From assembly GCA_027081115.1 (NCBI GenBank), contig JALWLD010000057.1, forward strand, positions 110,397 through 174,396: DNA of 64,000 nucleotides, written 5' to 3'. Source of the DNA: Sulfurovum sp. (GTDB taxonomy: Bacteria; Campylobacterota; Campylobacteria; Campylobacterales; Sulfurovaceae). Below are positions 53,034 to 61,518 of the stretch, one piece after another (position 1 is the first letter of the stretch; every line of letters starts with the position of its first letter). The translations under genes and the position numbers were made by a program. Under the pieces are notes generated by a model. It saw only the letters and a program-made list of their open reading frames with translations. It was not told where the DNA came from and did not search any database.

Positions 53034-53065
53034 TTCACAGTGTGTTCATATTTGAAACATATAAT
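53034..53065 (+). promoter_or_regulatory. DccR-like box promoter of the 53.1-kb two-component system
   Basis: TTCAC (53034-53038) and TTCAT (53045-53049), 11 bp apart; -10 TATAAT (53060-53065), 15 bp after the second half-site starts. Autoregulation is implied. Confidence 0.78.
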
Positions 53066-53097
53066 AGTAAGTTAGTAGTGTGATGAAGGAGTTGAAG

Positions 53098-53775
53098 ATG
53101 AAAATATTATTATTAGAAGATGATCTTGCACTCTCAGATATTATTTTGGAATATTTAGAAGACAATGATAATGAAGTTGAGTTGGTATATGATGGGCAGG
53201 AAGCACTTAATGCAGCTTACGAAAGCCATTATGACCTCTACTTGTTTGATGTGAATGTTCCTGCTATCAAAGGATTTGATCTTCTTAAGATACTGCGTGA
53301 ATCAGGTGATAAAACCCCTACGGTATTTATTACTTCTTTAAATGATATTGAAGATGTCTCTGCAGGGTTTGAAAGTGGTGCAGATGATTATATTAAAAAG
53401 CCTTTTGAACTGGCAGAATTGTTGATACGTATACGTAACATTCAAAAGCGTTCTTTTACACAAAAACGTTCTACACGTATTACCATTGCCAAAGATCTGA
53501 TATTTGATATAGATAAAGAGGTTTTGTTTCAAAAAGATGAATCGGTGGCACTCCCTCTCAAAGAGTTAAAGGCATTGAAATATTTTTTACAATATCCCAA
53601 TGAACTGGTCACTTTTGAGACACTTTACTCTGTACTTTGGGATTATGATGAAAATCCAACATCTGAATCTCTTAGAGCACACATTAAAAATCTTCGTAAA
53701 AGTTTGGGAAAAGATATTATTCAGTCTGTACGAGGTAGTGGCTATAGATTGCAAATAAGTGATGTTGGTGTATGA
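53098..53775 (+). CDS. OmpR-family response regulator (TCS 3, DccR-like)
   Basis: A 225-residue regulator with EDD at 7-9, phospho-acceptor D51 (LYLFDVNVP), FITSLND, YIKKPFELAE, and a winged-helix domain ending VRGSGYRLQIS. The ATG at 53098 follows AAGGAG by 6 bp and gives the normal MKILLLEDD start; a GTG at 53080 is in frame. Its DNA-binding part is close to that of TCS 1 (ESLRAHIKNLRKSLG against GSLRTYIKTLRSEIG), consistent with the shared box. Confidence 0.93.
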   Translation: MKILLLEDDLALSDIILEYLEDNDNEVELVYDGQEALNAAYESHYDLYLFDVNVPAIKGFDLLKILRESGDKTPTVFITSLNDIEDVSAGFESGADDYIKKPFELAELLIRIRNIQKRSFTQKRSTRITIAKDLIFDIDKEVLFQKDESVALPLKELKALKYFLQYPNELVTFETLYSVLWDYDENPTSESLRAHIKNLRKSLGKDIIQSVRGSGYRLQISDVGV

Positions 53776-54914
53776 AAGCAGTTACTAAAAGTCTGATCTA
53801 CTTCTTGGTAATTTATTTAGGATCCATCGCAATCCTGGGTGGTATCATAGGATACTTCTATTTTCATGACCAAAAAGATGTCATCATTGATAAGATGCAT
53901 GTTGGTATGCGGCATAAAGCAGAAGATATCAATGCAAAGTTGGAGTATTATCACAATAAAAACAGTGAAGAGTTTGTTTTTGCAGAAGAGGGGTATGACA
54001 TTGCCCTTTACAATAAAGATAAAGAGCAGATTGCTTCAACTTTTGGAGATGCCAAGCTTGATTTTTCACAATTCTTTTACAGTGAAAATGAAGAGTATTA
54101 CCTTATAGAGTCACTTTATAAACAGTATTTGGGAGTCAAGTATATTGTTATTAAAAAGTCTTTACCTGTAGAGGAGATCAGGGCGGTAAAAACAGAAATG
54201 ATGTATGCATCGCTTTATGTAACAGTATTTTTAATTTTTGTTGCTATTTTGTTGGCAAAAATTATGCTTTTCCCACTTAAAAATGTCATTTCCTCCTTGA
54301 AAACATTTATTAAAAATACCACACATGAGATGAATACACCTATTTCAACTATCTTAATGAGTTATGAACATTTTGATAAGAACAGTCTCAATACAAAACA
54401 GTTGCGTTCTTTGGATCGTATTGAAATTGCAACAAAAACACTCTCTACACTTTACAATGATCTTACCTACATCTCTTTTCATGAGCATATTGTCTATGAA
54501 AAAACAGAAATTAATGTTAAAGAGGTACTTTTGGAACGTGTCAAGTACATTGATACCTTTATTCGCTTCAAGGGTTTGCATGTGACTTATGATTTGGAAG
54601 ATTTTATGTTTCATATAGATTCAAGAAAGCTTATCTTGCTTATTGATAATCTACTCTCCAATGCGGTAAAGTTTTCTAAACCCAAAGGAGAGATTCATAT
54701 CAGTCTTAATCAACATGCTTTGTCTGTAAAAGATCATGGTGTGGGGATTGCTAAAGAAGATCAAGAGAAGATATTTAAACGTTTTGAGACCAGTAACGGT
54801 TTTGGAGTGGGACTGGATATTGTAAGTAATATTTGTCAAGAGCATCATATTAAAATTGCACTTGAGTCAGAAGTTTCAAAAGGGAGTGAATTTATATTGT
54901 ATTGGCCTAGATGA
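53772..54914 (+). CDS. Sensor histidine kinase (TCS 3)
   Basis: A 380-residue kinase with the same layout as the TCS 1 kinase: N-terminal helix (SLIYFLVIYLGSIAILGGIIG), a periplasmic sensor of about 110 residues, second helix (YASLYVTVFLIFVAILLAKIM), phospho-acceptor H185 in NTTHEMNTPISTI, and HATPase motifs LIDNLLSNAVKFS, KDHGVGI and GFGVGLDIV. Note His in the G1 box (KDHGVGI) where Thr is usual. The ATG overlaps the regulator's stop (ATGA). Confidence 0.92.
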   Translation: MKAVTKSLIYFLVIYLGSIAILGGIIGYFYFHDQKDVIIDKMHVGMRHKAEDINAKLEYYHNKNSEEFVFAEEGYDIALYNKDKEQIASTFGDAKLDFSQFFYSENEEYYLIESLYKQYLGVKYIVIKKSLPVEEIRAVKTEMMYASLYVTVFLIFVAILLAKIMLFPLKNVISSLKTFIKNTTHEMNTPISTILMSYEHFDKNSLNTKQLRSLDRIEIATKTLSTLYNDLTYISFHEHIVYEKTEINVKEVLLERVKYIDTFIRFKGLHVTYDLEDFMFHIDSRKLILLIDNLLSNAVKFSKPKGEIHISLNQHALSVKDHGVGIAKEDQEKIFKRFETSNGFGVGLDIVSNICQEHHIKIALESEVSKGSEFILYWPR

Positions 54915-54934
54915 TCTTAAAAGATCAATCTAGG
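54906..54934. terminator. Bidirectional hairpin at the end of TCS 3
   Basis: A 13-bp stem with one bulged base: CCTAGAT plus GATCTT pair with AAGATC plus ATCTAGG across an AA loop. It includes the kinase stop codon and lies just before the convergent DUF2202 gene end. No T-run follows. Confidence 0.55.
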
Positions 54935-54947
54935 AAAGATAAATTGT

Positions 54948-56120
54948 TTAGTAGTTTGCGTTTTCATTTTGTGGGTATTCAGGGTGGCAGTATGCTGCAC
55001 CAAGAGAACAACATCCTTCTGTAACTCCTAGGTTCTTGAGTCCATTGTCAAATGCCCAGTAGTGATTATAACTTCCTGAGAGTAAAACATTCCATGCTGC
55101 TATAAGATCTTGTGCATCTACTTCTTGGGCAATGGTTATCTCATCTAGGAGGTCATTTACATCCAGCACTTCCACTTTACATCCAACTTCGAGTGCTGTT
55201 TGCTGTGACTGGGTACCTTCTGCATAGAGTGAATCATAAAGATCTTGAACTTCCTGTACACCAAACTCACCTGGTGCAAATGCTCTAAGCTCTGCCTCTG
55301 AGTAGTTCTCTGTGTAGTCTACAAGGTTGGTAATGTTCAGATCATATCTTTGTACCAATTCTTCAACGAGTGCTTCGTGTCTTGTTTCAGATTGTGTAGC
55401 AATAGTTTCAAGTTCCTGTGTTGGGTAAATGACGTTGAGTTCAAGATAGAGGTCTTTAGCCATTTTCTCTTCATTCCACATAAAGGCAATAGTATATTTC
55501 TGTGCATCTGTCAAGTTTGACATTGGATATAAAGAAAAATCAACACCATTGGCTCCTTGGTAGTCATAGAGCAGTTCTCTCATAGTCTCTCTTAAGTGGT
55601 TTTGTGCTTCAGTCTGTGTACGTATCTGATTTCTGATAGTATTACCCGCATAGACAAGTAGGTTTTCAGCAGTAAATGTTTCTGCTTCTAAAGCCTCTTT
55701 ATCACTGTCAGAGACCTGAATACCATTGTTAAGATTATTATCTGTATCCAGTGACTGTAAGAGTTGTGCCATCGCAGTGACTTGGGCATTCATAACTTCT
55801 GTTCTGGCTACACCTACAATATCTTGAGGAAATACATATCCGTCCTGTGGTACAGTTGCCACTTCTCCAAGTACAAGATTACCAAGTCTAAAACGGATTT
55901 GCTGCATATTTTGACAGCTAAATGCACCATCTGGTCCAGTTACTTTATCGTTAACACCGTCTGCAAGACAGTCATAGTCTACATTACTTACCGCAGAATC
56001 TACGAGGTATGCTGTTGTTAAGCTATCAACCGTTGTATCTGTAGAGCTACTTCCACATCCTACCAATGTTGCCATAGCTGCTAGTGTAATTGTTGAACCA
56101 ATAAGGTATTTTTTCATCAT
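54948..56120 (-). CDS. DUF2202 ferritin-like lipoprotein
   Basis: A 390-residue lipoprotein (lipobox LVGC, C22). The N-terminal 190 residues include a cysteine pair (DYDCLADG, FSCQNM) and a helical part. From about residue 205 comes a DUF2202 domain: MWNEEKMAKDLYLELN, then IATQSETRHEALVEELVQRYDL, patterns of carboxylate/His ligands in a ferritin-like four-helix bundle. The C-terminus has further cysteines (GCCSLGAAYCHPEY). Metal binding is likely, function unknown. The promoter on the minus strand has the TTCAT box. Confidence 0.88.
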   Translation of the reverse strand: MMKKYLIGSTITLAAMATLVGCGSSSTDTTVDSLTTAYLVDSAVSNVDYDCLADGVNDKVTGPDGAFSCQNMQQIRFRLGNLVLGEVATVPQDGYVFPQDIVGVARTEVMNAQVTAMAQLLQSLDTDNNLNNGIQVSDSDKEALEAETFTAENLLVYAGNTIRNQIRTQTEAQNHLRETMRELLYDYQGANGVDFSLYPMSNLTDAQKYTIAFMWNEEKMAKDLYLELNVIYPTQELETIATQSETRHEALVEELVQRYDLNITNLVDYTENYSEAELRAFAPGEFGVQEVQDLYDSLYAEGTQSQQTALEVGCKVEVLDVNDLLDEITIAQEVDAQDLIAAWNVLLSGSYNHYWAFDNGLKNLGVTEGCCSLGAAYCHPEYPQNENANY

Positions 56121-56171
56121 GTTGTTTCCTTTGTAAATAACTTCCTTTCTATTTGAAAGGTTTCAGAGTGT

Positions 56172-56203
56172 ATTGTAATTTATTTTTGTGAATTAAGTAT
56201 GAA
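56172..56203 (-). promoter_or_regulatory. DccR-like box promoter of the DUF2202 gene
   Basis: On the minus strand TTCAT (56199-56203) and TTCAC (56188-56192), 11 bp apart; -10 TACAAT (56172-56177), 15 bp after the second half-site starts. Confidence 0.75.
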
Positions 56204-56336
56204 GTTTAGAAGCTTGCCCTTTAAAGATCAGGCTTTTACTGAGAAGAGAGATGTCTACATAAGGTTTTTGTACTTATCTATAATGATTGAGAAGTTTTAT
56301 GTGTATCTGTTTAATAGAATGAAAGTTTTTAGTGTT

Positions 56337-57356
56337 TTATCGTAATACCTTTTCATACTTCTTTTTGTATTTTTCTTTTATCTTTTGTGCAAGCTGATGT
56401 ACAACCATGGCGTAGTAGCTGCTGTGGTTATATCGGGTAATGACATAGAAGTTGTGTGTACCATACCAGAGTTCATCATAGTTGGTACGCTTAAGTTTGA
56501 TGAGGTGTACTTTGCCGTTGTAATCAAAAGGTTCTTTAGGGTAGATATTTTTAAGTGATTTACGGTTGTATTTGTACTTGTAGCCTGTTCTATGCCCTTT
56601 ATATCGTGTACCTGGGTAAGAGACACGAACTGCTACAGGTTCGTGTTTTCTCCAGTGATGGCGTTTGAAGTAGTATGCTATACTGCCTATGGCATCTGTA
56701 TGGTTATTCATCTGTTTATGGCCATCTTTGTTAAAGTCTACGACAAAAGTTTTGTAGTTACTTGGCATGAACTGTCCCAAGCCAATAGCACCGGCATAAG
56801 ATCCTTTGACATTTTTAGGGTTTACACCTTCTCTTTTTGCCATAATCAAAAATTCTTTAAGCTCTGAACGGTAAAACTTTTGCCGTCTGTTAGGTTCAAA
56901 TGCTAACGTTGTCAGTGTATCAAAAACAGGGAATTTTCCTCTGTTGTACCCGTAGTGACTCTCTATGCCAATGATGGCAGTAATGTATTCAGGTTCTACA
57001 CCATACTTTCTATAGGCTCTTGAGAGGTCTGCTTTATGGTTATGCATGTAAGCTACACCTTTGTCAGCTTTTCCTTTTTTTAAAAATATCTGCTCATACC
57101 TATCCCAGGATCCTACTCGTTTATAGTTTTTAGGTTTGACCCATTTAGGACGAAGAGAAGGAACATAGATGGCATGGGCTCTTTTTTGATATTTTGCATT
57201 GGAAAAGAGATGGTTCAGCTCAGAGCGTTTAAAATGGTGGTATTTGACCATTCTGTCTATAAATACACGTACTTCATGCTTTTTTGTATAGTCTTTTGCA
57301 CAAAGTAGTGTAGTCAATAACAGTGTTGAGAATAATAACAGTTTAATGATCTTCAT
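56337..57356 (-). CDS. mltB: Lytic murein transglycosylase B
   Basis: A 339-residue peptidoglycan lyase that cuts the MurNAc-GlcNAc bond with 1,6-anhydro formation. Catalytic E132 lies in IGIESHYGYNRG; GSYAGAIGLGQFMPSNY and VDFNKDGHKQMNNHTDAIGSIAYYF complete the MltB signature. A signal peptide ends near residue 20 (TLLCAKD); the cysteine there (TLLCA) makes a lipoprotein conceivable but the lipobox is poor. Monocistronic. Confidence 0.93.
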   Translation of the reverse strand: MKIIKLLLFSTLLLTTLLCAKDYTKKHEVRVFIDRMVKYHHFKRSELNHLFSNAKYQKRAHAIYVPSLRPKWVKPKNYKRVGSWDRYEQIFLKKGKADKGVAYMHNHKADLSRAYRKYGVEPEYITAIIGIESHYGYNRGKFPVFDTLTTLAFEPNRRQKFYRSELKEFLIMAKREGVNPKNVKGSYAGAIGLGQFMPSNYKTFVVDFNKDGHKQMNNHTDAIGSIAYYFKRHHWRKHEPVAVRVSYPGTRYKGHRTGYKYKYNRKSLKNIYPKEPFDYNGKVHLIKLKRTNYDELWYGTHNFYVITRYNHSSYYAMVVHQLAQKIKEKYKKKYEKVLR

Positions 57357-57664
57357 AAATATATACCTTAGGTTTTAAAATTCCATTGTAACATGCAAAT
57401 GTCAATGAAATATAAATAGTAAAAATTTGACCATAACAAAGAAAGACTGGTATCACTATGCATCTTTGTGAAATTAAAGATACTGTGTCGGACGGTCAGT
57501 TGGAGCCATTGAGTTTTGAAGAAGTTAAATAGACTTCTATATTTTCTGCTGATTGCACAGATGCTTTTGAAGTACTTATATCTCTTTAATATACTGAGCT
57601 TAGAGCTTTATAATCAAACTTCAACTATAATCCTACAATCAGAAACTATTTATAAAGAAGAAAC
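57357..57664. other. 308-bp intergenic region between mltB and exbB
   Basis: The mltB promoter is an extended -10 on the minus strand (TACAAT, plus-strand 57385-57390). Three -10-like hexamers precede exbB: TATAAT at 57609, TATAAT at 57626 and TACAAT at 57634. A 24-codon open frame at 57458-57532 has no ribosome site and is not called. No Fur-like palindrome was recognised. Confidence 0.5.
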
Positions 57665-58114
57665 ATGCCAGTAGAACAGATCAAAAATATTGTAGATTAT
57701 GGAATTATAGGATTACTTGTCTTTTTGTCTTTCCTCACTTTTGCCCTTGCCATAGAACGGATTCTTTTTTACCGATCGGTAAAAGTAGAAGAGTATAGTC
57801 ATGAGAAAGAGTTGGAACTTGATCTCTCCAAGAACTTGCCGACTATCGCTTCGATTGGGGTAAATGCACCGTATATTGGTCTATTGGGTACAGTTATTGC
57901 GATCATTCTTACTTTCTATATTATCGGTGATCAGCAAGATACTATTGACCCGGGTGAGATCATGAAACACCTGGCCTTGGCACTAAAAGCAACGGCTGCT
58001 GGGCTTGTTGTGGCTATTCCTGCTACTGTATTCTACAATGCATTGCTTACTAAGGTAGACAGGATTCTCTCAGAGTGGGAGATCCATCAGGACAAAAAAG
58101 GTCTTAGAAAATAA
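57665..58114 (+). CDS. exbB: Biopolymer transport protein ExbB
   Basis: A 149-residue proton-channel subunit that energises TonB. Three membrane helices: YGIIGLLVFLSFLTFALAI, then APYIGLLGTVIAIILTFYII and AAGLVVAIPATVFYNALL with the conserved Thr/Pro pattern of the MotA/TolQ/ExbB family. It is the short epsilonproteobacterial form. Overlaps exbD by 1 bp. Confidence 0.93.
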   Translation: MPVEQIKNIVDYGIIGLLVFLSFLTFALAIERILFYRSVKVEEYSHEKELELDLSKNLPTIASIGVNAPYIGLLGTVIAIILTFYIIGDQQDTIDPGEIMKHLALALKATAAGLVVAIPATVFYNALLTKVDRILSEWEIHQDKKGLRK

Positions 58115-58488
58115 TGAGACGAGAACGTTTTGACAAGATGAACGTTGTCCCGTTCATCGATATTGTTCTGGTTCTTTTGGTCATTGTTTTGGCAACAGCT
58201 TCGTTTGTTAACAACAAGACTATCAAGATCGACCTGCCATCTGCTTCTACTAAGAAACAAGAAGATAAGAAAAATCTTATTATTGCTATAGATAAAGATG
58301 GGAAATACTTCTTTAATCAGGAAGAACTTCCTTTAGACTCTATTAAAGAGAAACTTGCTGAACTCGACCCGAAAAAAGATACCGTTTCTTTACATACAGA
58401 CAAAAAAACAGATTTCCATTACTTTGTGGATGTGATTGACTTTATGAAAGAGAAGGGTTTCCAGAACATCTCTATTGTAACAAAGTAA
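58114..58488 (+). CDS. exbD: Biopolymer transport protein ExbD
   Basis: A 124-residue partner of ExbB with a single N-terminal helix carrying the essential membrane Asp (FIDIVLVLLVIVLATASFV) and a periplasmic domain (NLIIAIDKDGKYFFNQ, VSLHTDKKTDFHYFVDVIDFMKEKG). Start ATG overlaps the exbB stop. Confidence 0.94.
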   Translation: MRRERFDKMNVVPFIDIVLVLLVIVLATASFVNNKTIKIDLPSASTKKQEDKKNLIIAIDKDGKYFFNQEELPLDSIKEKLAELDPKKDTVSLHTDKKTDFHYFVDVIDFMKEKGFQNISIVTK

Positions 58489-58504
58489 AAGTAGAAAGGT
58501 TATT

Positions 58505-59230
58505 GTGAAAAAGCATCGCTATAAAGTCTCTTTTTCCTTAACAACTCTTATTTATGCCTCTGTGTTTTTAATCTATGTCGTGATGATGGGAGAGCGTTTC
58601 ATTGTTTCTCAAAAAGAGAAAGACAAGACACTAAACCTTTCTCTCTCCCAGTTTGTACCAGCAGTTATAGAACAGCCTAAAGAAGAGGAAGTACCTGAAC
58701 CCAAAGAACCTGTGGTTGAAGAAGAGCCAGAACCTGAAATTATAGAACCAGAGCCTATTCCTGTTCCCGAGGTAGAAGAGAAGCCTGTACCTGAACCGGT
58801 AGTTATTAAAAAAGTAGAGAAAAAACCAGAACCCAAAAAGATTGTTAAGAAAAAAGTTAAAAAGAAAGCTGTCAAAAAAAGAGTCAAGAAAAAGAAAACT
58901 AAAGCATGTAGAGCTTCCTCCAGACGGGCTACCTCACGTAGAATAGATCCTAACAAAAAAAGTCGATTTCTCGCAAATCTCAGAGCTAAAATAAACAGAG
59001 GGAAATCATATCCACGAATTGCAAAAAAAAGAGGAATGCAGGGGACAATAAAAATCTGTTTTATCATTTTAAAAAATGGACATGTTGGAAACATTACTCT
59101 TAGTGGTCCAAAAGTTTTCCATAATTCTGCAAAAAGAGCAGTAAAAAAAGCATTCCCTCTTAACGTAAAAAATGCACCACTTTCTTTGCCTACTACCGTA
59201 AATCTTTCTTTACGTTATAAGTTACGTTAA
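58505..59230 (+). CDS. tonB: TonB energy-transducing protein
   Basis: A 241-residue TonB: N-terminal anchor helix (LTTLIYASVFLIYVVMMG), a long Pro/Glu/Val-rich then Lys-rich spacer that crosses the periplasm, and a C-terminal domain (YPRIAKKRGMQGTIKICFIIL, FHNSAKRAVKKAFPL). It starts with GTG preceded by AAAGG. Together with ExbB and ExbD it would power both TonB-dependent receptors in this window; the copper-type receptor follows 146 bp downstream. Confidence 0.92.
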   Translation: MKKHRYKVSFSLTTLIYASVFLIYVVMMGERFIVSQKEKDKTLNLSLSQFVPAVIEQPKEEEVPEPKEPVVEEEPEPEIIEPEPIPVPEVEEKPVPEPVVIKKVEKKPEPKKIVKKKVKKKAVKKRVKKKKTKACRASSRRATSRRIDPNKKSRFLANLRAKINRGKSYPRIAKKRGMQGTIKICFIILKNGHVGNITLSGPKVFHNSAKRAVKKAFPLNVKNAPLSLPTTVNLSLRYKLR

Positions 59231-59309
59231 AACCATTAAATTTTCTGCGTGGCTTTGTCTATGAGGGATATTAGATATTTATAATGTTGATTTGCTTATA
59301 AAAGATATA

Positions 59310-59330
59310 AATTTAACACTAATTTAACAC
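59310..59330 (+). promoter_or_regulatory. Direct repeat upstream of the copper-type receptor
   Basis: AATTTAACAC occurs twice (59310-59319 and 59321-59330) with an 11-bp period, just before a CATACT hexamer (59339). Read on the minus strand the unit is GTGTTAAATT, like the TGTTA repeats in front of TCS 2. It is a plausible OmpR-family regulator site. Confidence 0.45.
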
Positions 59331-59376
59331 AAGCATGTCATACTCTCTCACAAATAATTCAAGGATGAGGAAAATA

Positions 59377-61440
59377 ATGAAAATACAAACAGGAATAGTA
59401 CTTTCTTTGGCATGCGCAATGTCGCTATATGCTGAACCGGTAGATATGGGAACTATAGATGTTGAGGCAAAAGTTGATACAGAAATCGTTAAAGATGTAC
59501 ATGGTGAAGATATTAAGTCAGCAGACTTGGCAGAGGCACTGTTTAAACAGTCTCCTTCTGTATCACTTGTAAGAAGATCTGGAATCGCCAATGATGTTAT
59601 TGTAAGAGGTCAGAAGAAAGACAACATCAATGTAACGATTGATGGTGTTAAAGTGTATGGTGCCTGTCCAAACAGAATGGACCCACCAGTATCTCACGTA
59701 CTTACCAATAATGTTGATTATATCGAGATCAATGAAGGTCCATATAATGTAGAAGATTTTGGTGTACTCTCTGCAGATGTGAAGATTCATACGATTCAGC
59801 CTAAAGATGAGTTTGAAGGAGATATCAATCTCGGTTTTGGTTCATGGGGTTACAAAAAAGCAGCATTATCAGCTTCTGGAGCTATTACTGAAAATGTAAA
59901 ATTCCTTATCTCTGCTTCTGCTGAAACAAGTGAACAGTATGAGGATGGTGATGGTAATAACTTTGTAGATCAGATACAAAGAGAGATAGATGCAGGAAAA
60001 GCTATACCAACAGTTCAGTATCAAGACCAATATAAAGATATGGATGCCTATACTAAAAAAACAGTCATGGCAAAACTATTTTGGAATATTACTGACAATC
60101 AAGAATTGAGACTCTCTTATACGGGTAACAGATCAGATGATATTCTGTACCCATCTTCAAAAATGGATGCCTTATATGATGACTCTGACTTATTCAATGT
60201 TGAATATATTGCCAAAGATCTTGGAAAGTATTCAAAAGAATTGAATATTCAACTCTATCAATCAGAAGTAGAACATCCAATGTCTACGAAGTATAGATTA
60301 ATGGGTGCTGTAGACTATATGACTCATACATTGACTACTAAAATGCAGGGTGCAAAGATCAAAAACAGTTTTGATGTAGATAATCATACGATTACTGCAG
60401 GTATTGATTATTCTTTACGTAACTGGAATGGATGGTATACGAAGAATGAAATCCTTTTACCAATGGATTACTCTTATAGTATTGATGATGTAGATACAGA
60501 AAATATTGCATTTTTCCTCAAAGATACAATTACTATGGATAAACTTGTGTTAGATCTTGGTTTGAGATATGATGATACAACAATTACGCCTGCTAATAAT
60601 CGTATGAAAATGGTACAGCCCGAAAATGAGTATAATGAGTTAAACGGATATATTTTTGCTACATATAATATGGATAAAGATACAAAGTTATTTGTGGGTG
60701 CAGGAAAATCTTCAAGAGTACCGGATGCTAAAGAGCTTTACTGGATAGGTGCTCCAAAACAGGTTACATTACCTGATGGTTCAATGAAAATGGTTGCACC
60801 TGCTATAGGTACACCTGATCTTGATGCCACGATTAATTATGAAGCGGATATTGGTTTTGAAAAGAAGTTTGAAAATGCAACAGTTAAAGCTAAAGCATTT
60901 TATTCACAACTTGATAATTTTATAGCATATAACGCTTCAAAAGCCGAGAATAAATATGAAAATGTAGATGCAACTATCTACGGATTTGAGTTAAGTGGTA
61001 CATACATTGCTACAGCAGAACTCTATTTTGACTATGGTATGTCTTACCAAAGAGGTGAAAAAGACACTCCTCTAACTGGACAGACAGGTACAGATATGCC
61101 TGAGATCCCACCATTCAAATTTAACGCAGCAGCAAACTATGACTGGGATGAGACACTGAATTTCAGAGCAGAACTCATAGCTTCAGATACTTGGTCAAAC
61201 TATGATTATGAGAATGGAGAACAGGAAATTGATGCATATGGTATCTTAAACCTTAAGGGTGCTAAGCGATGGGGTAACATTGAATTAACTGTTGGTGTGG
61301 ACAATGTATTTGACACAACCTATGCCGTATCAAATACATATTATGACTTGATCTTGTTGCCAACAGGTAGCAATGATGTAGTGATGCTCATGAATGAGCC
61401 TGGGCGTTACTTCTATACAAACCTAAAGTATACGTTCTAA
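59377..61440 (+). CDS. TonB-dependent copper receptor (OprC/NosA-like)
   Basis: A 687-residue outer-membrane receptor: signal peptide ending LYAEP, a TonB-box-like MGTIDVEA, plug domain and barrel ending YTF. In the plug, VYGACPNRMDPPVSH matches the OprC/NosA signature GGCPNRMDPP; the CxxxM pair here is C97-M101, which in OprC binds copper. The start at 59377 follows AGGATGAGG; upstream in-frame ATGs (59335, 59365) lack it. exbB-exbD-tonB lie directly upstream. Copper uptake is the likely role. Confidence 0.88.
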   Translation: MKIQTGIVLSLACAMSLYAEPVDMGTIDVEAKVDTEIVKDVHGEDIKSADLAEALFKQSPSVSLVRRSGIANDVIVRGQKKDNINVTIDGVKVYGACPNRMDPPVSHVLTNNVDYIEINEGPYNVEDFGVLSADVKIHTIQPKDEFEGDINLGFGSWGYKKAALSASGAITENVKFLISASAETSEQYEDGDGNNFVDQIQREIDAGKAIPTVQYQDQYKDMDAYTKKTVMAKLFWNITDNQELRLSYTGNRSDDILYPSSKMDALYDDSDLFNVEYIAKDLGKYSKELNIQLYQSEVEHPMSTKYRLMGAVDYMTHTLTTKMQGAKIKNSFDVDNHTITAGIDYSLRNWNGWYTKNEILLPMDYSYSIDDVDTENIAFFLKDTITMDKLVLDLGLRYDDTTITPANNRMKMVQPENEYNELNGYIFATYNMDKDTKLFVGAGKSSRVPDAKELYWIGAPKQVTLPDGSMKMVAPAIGTPDLDATINYEADIGFEKKFENATVKAKAFYSQLDNFIAYNASKAENKYENVDATIYGFELSGTYIATAELYFDYGMSYQRGEKDTPLTGQTGTDMPEIPPFKFNAAANYDWDETLNFRAELIASDTWSNYDYENGEQEIDAYGILNLKGAKRWGNIELTVGVDNVFDTTYAVSNTYYDLILLPTGSNDVVMLMNEPGRYFYTNLKYTF

Positions 61441-61518
61441 TATCTTAAACATGTGGTGTTGTGACGGCATAACACCCGTGGACAATAGATATTTCTATAT
61501 AATAATCACTGTTGATTA

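Noticed and set aside
57458-57532. 24-codon frame between mltB and exbB
   Set aside because: No ribosome site or promoter near it, and too short to judge; may be a relic or chance.
58680-58900. Pro/Glu and Lys-rich repeats in tonB as a mobile or phase-variable repeat
   Set aside because: This is the normal periplasm-spanning spacer of TonB and has no exact nucleotide repeat unit.
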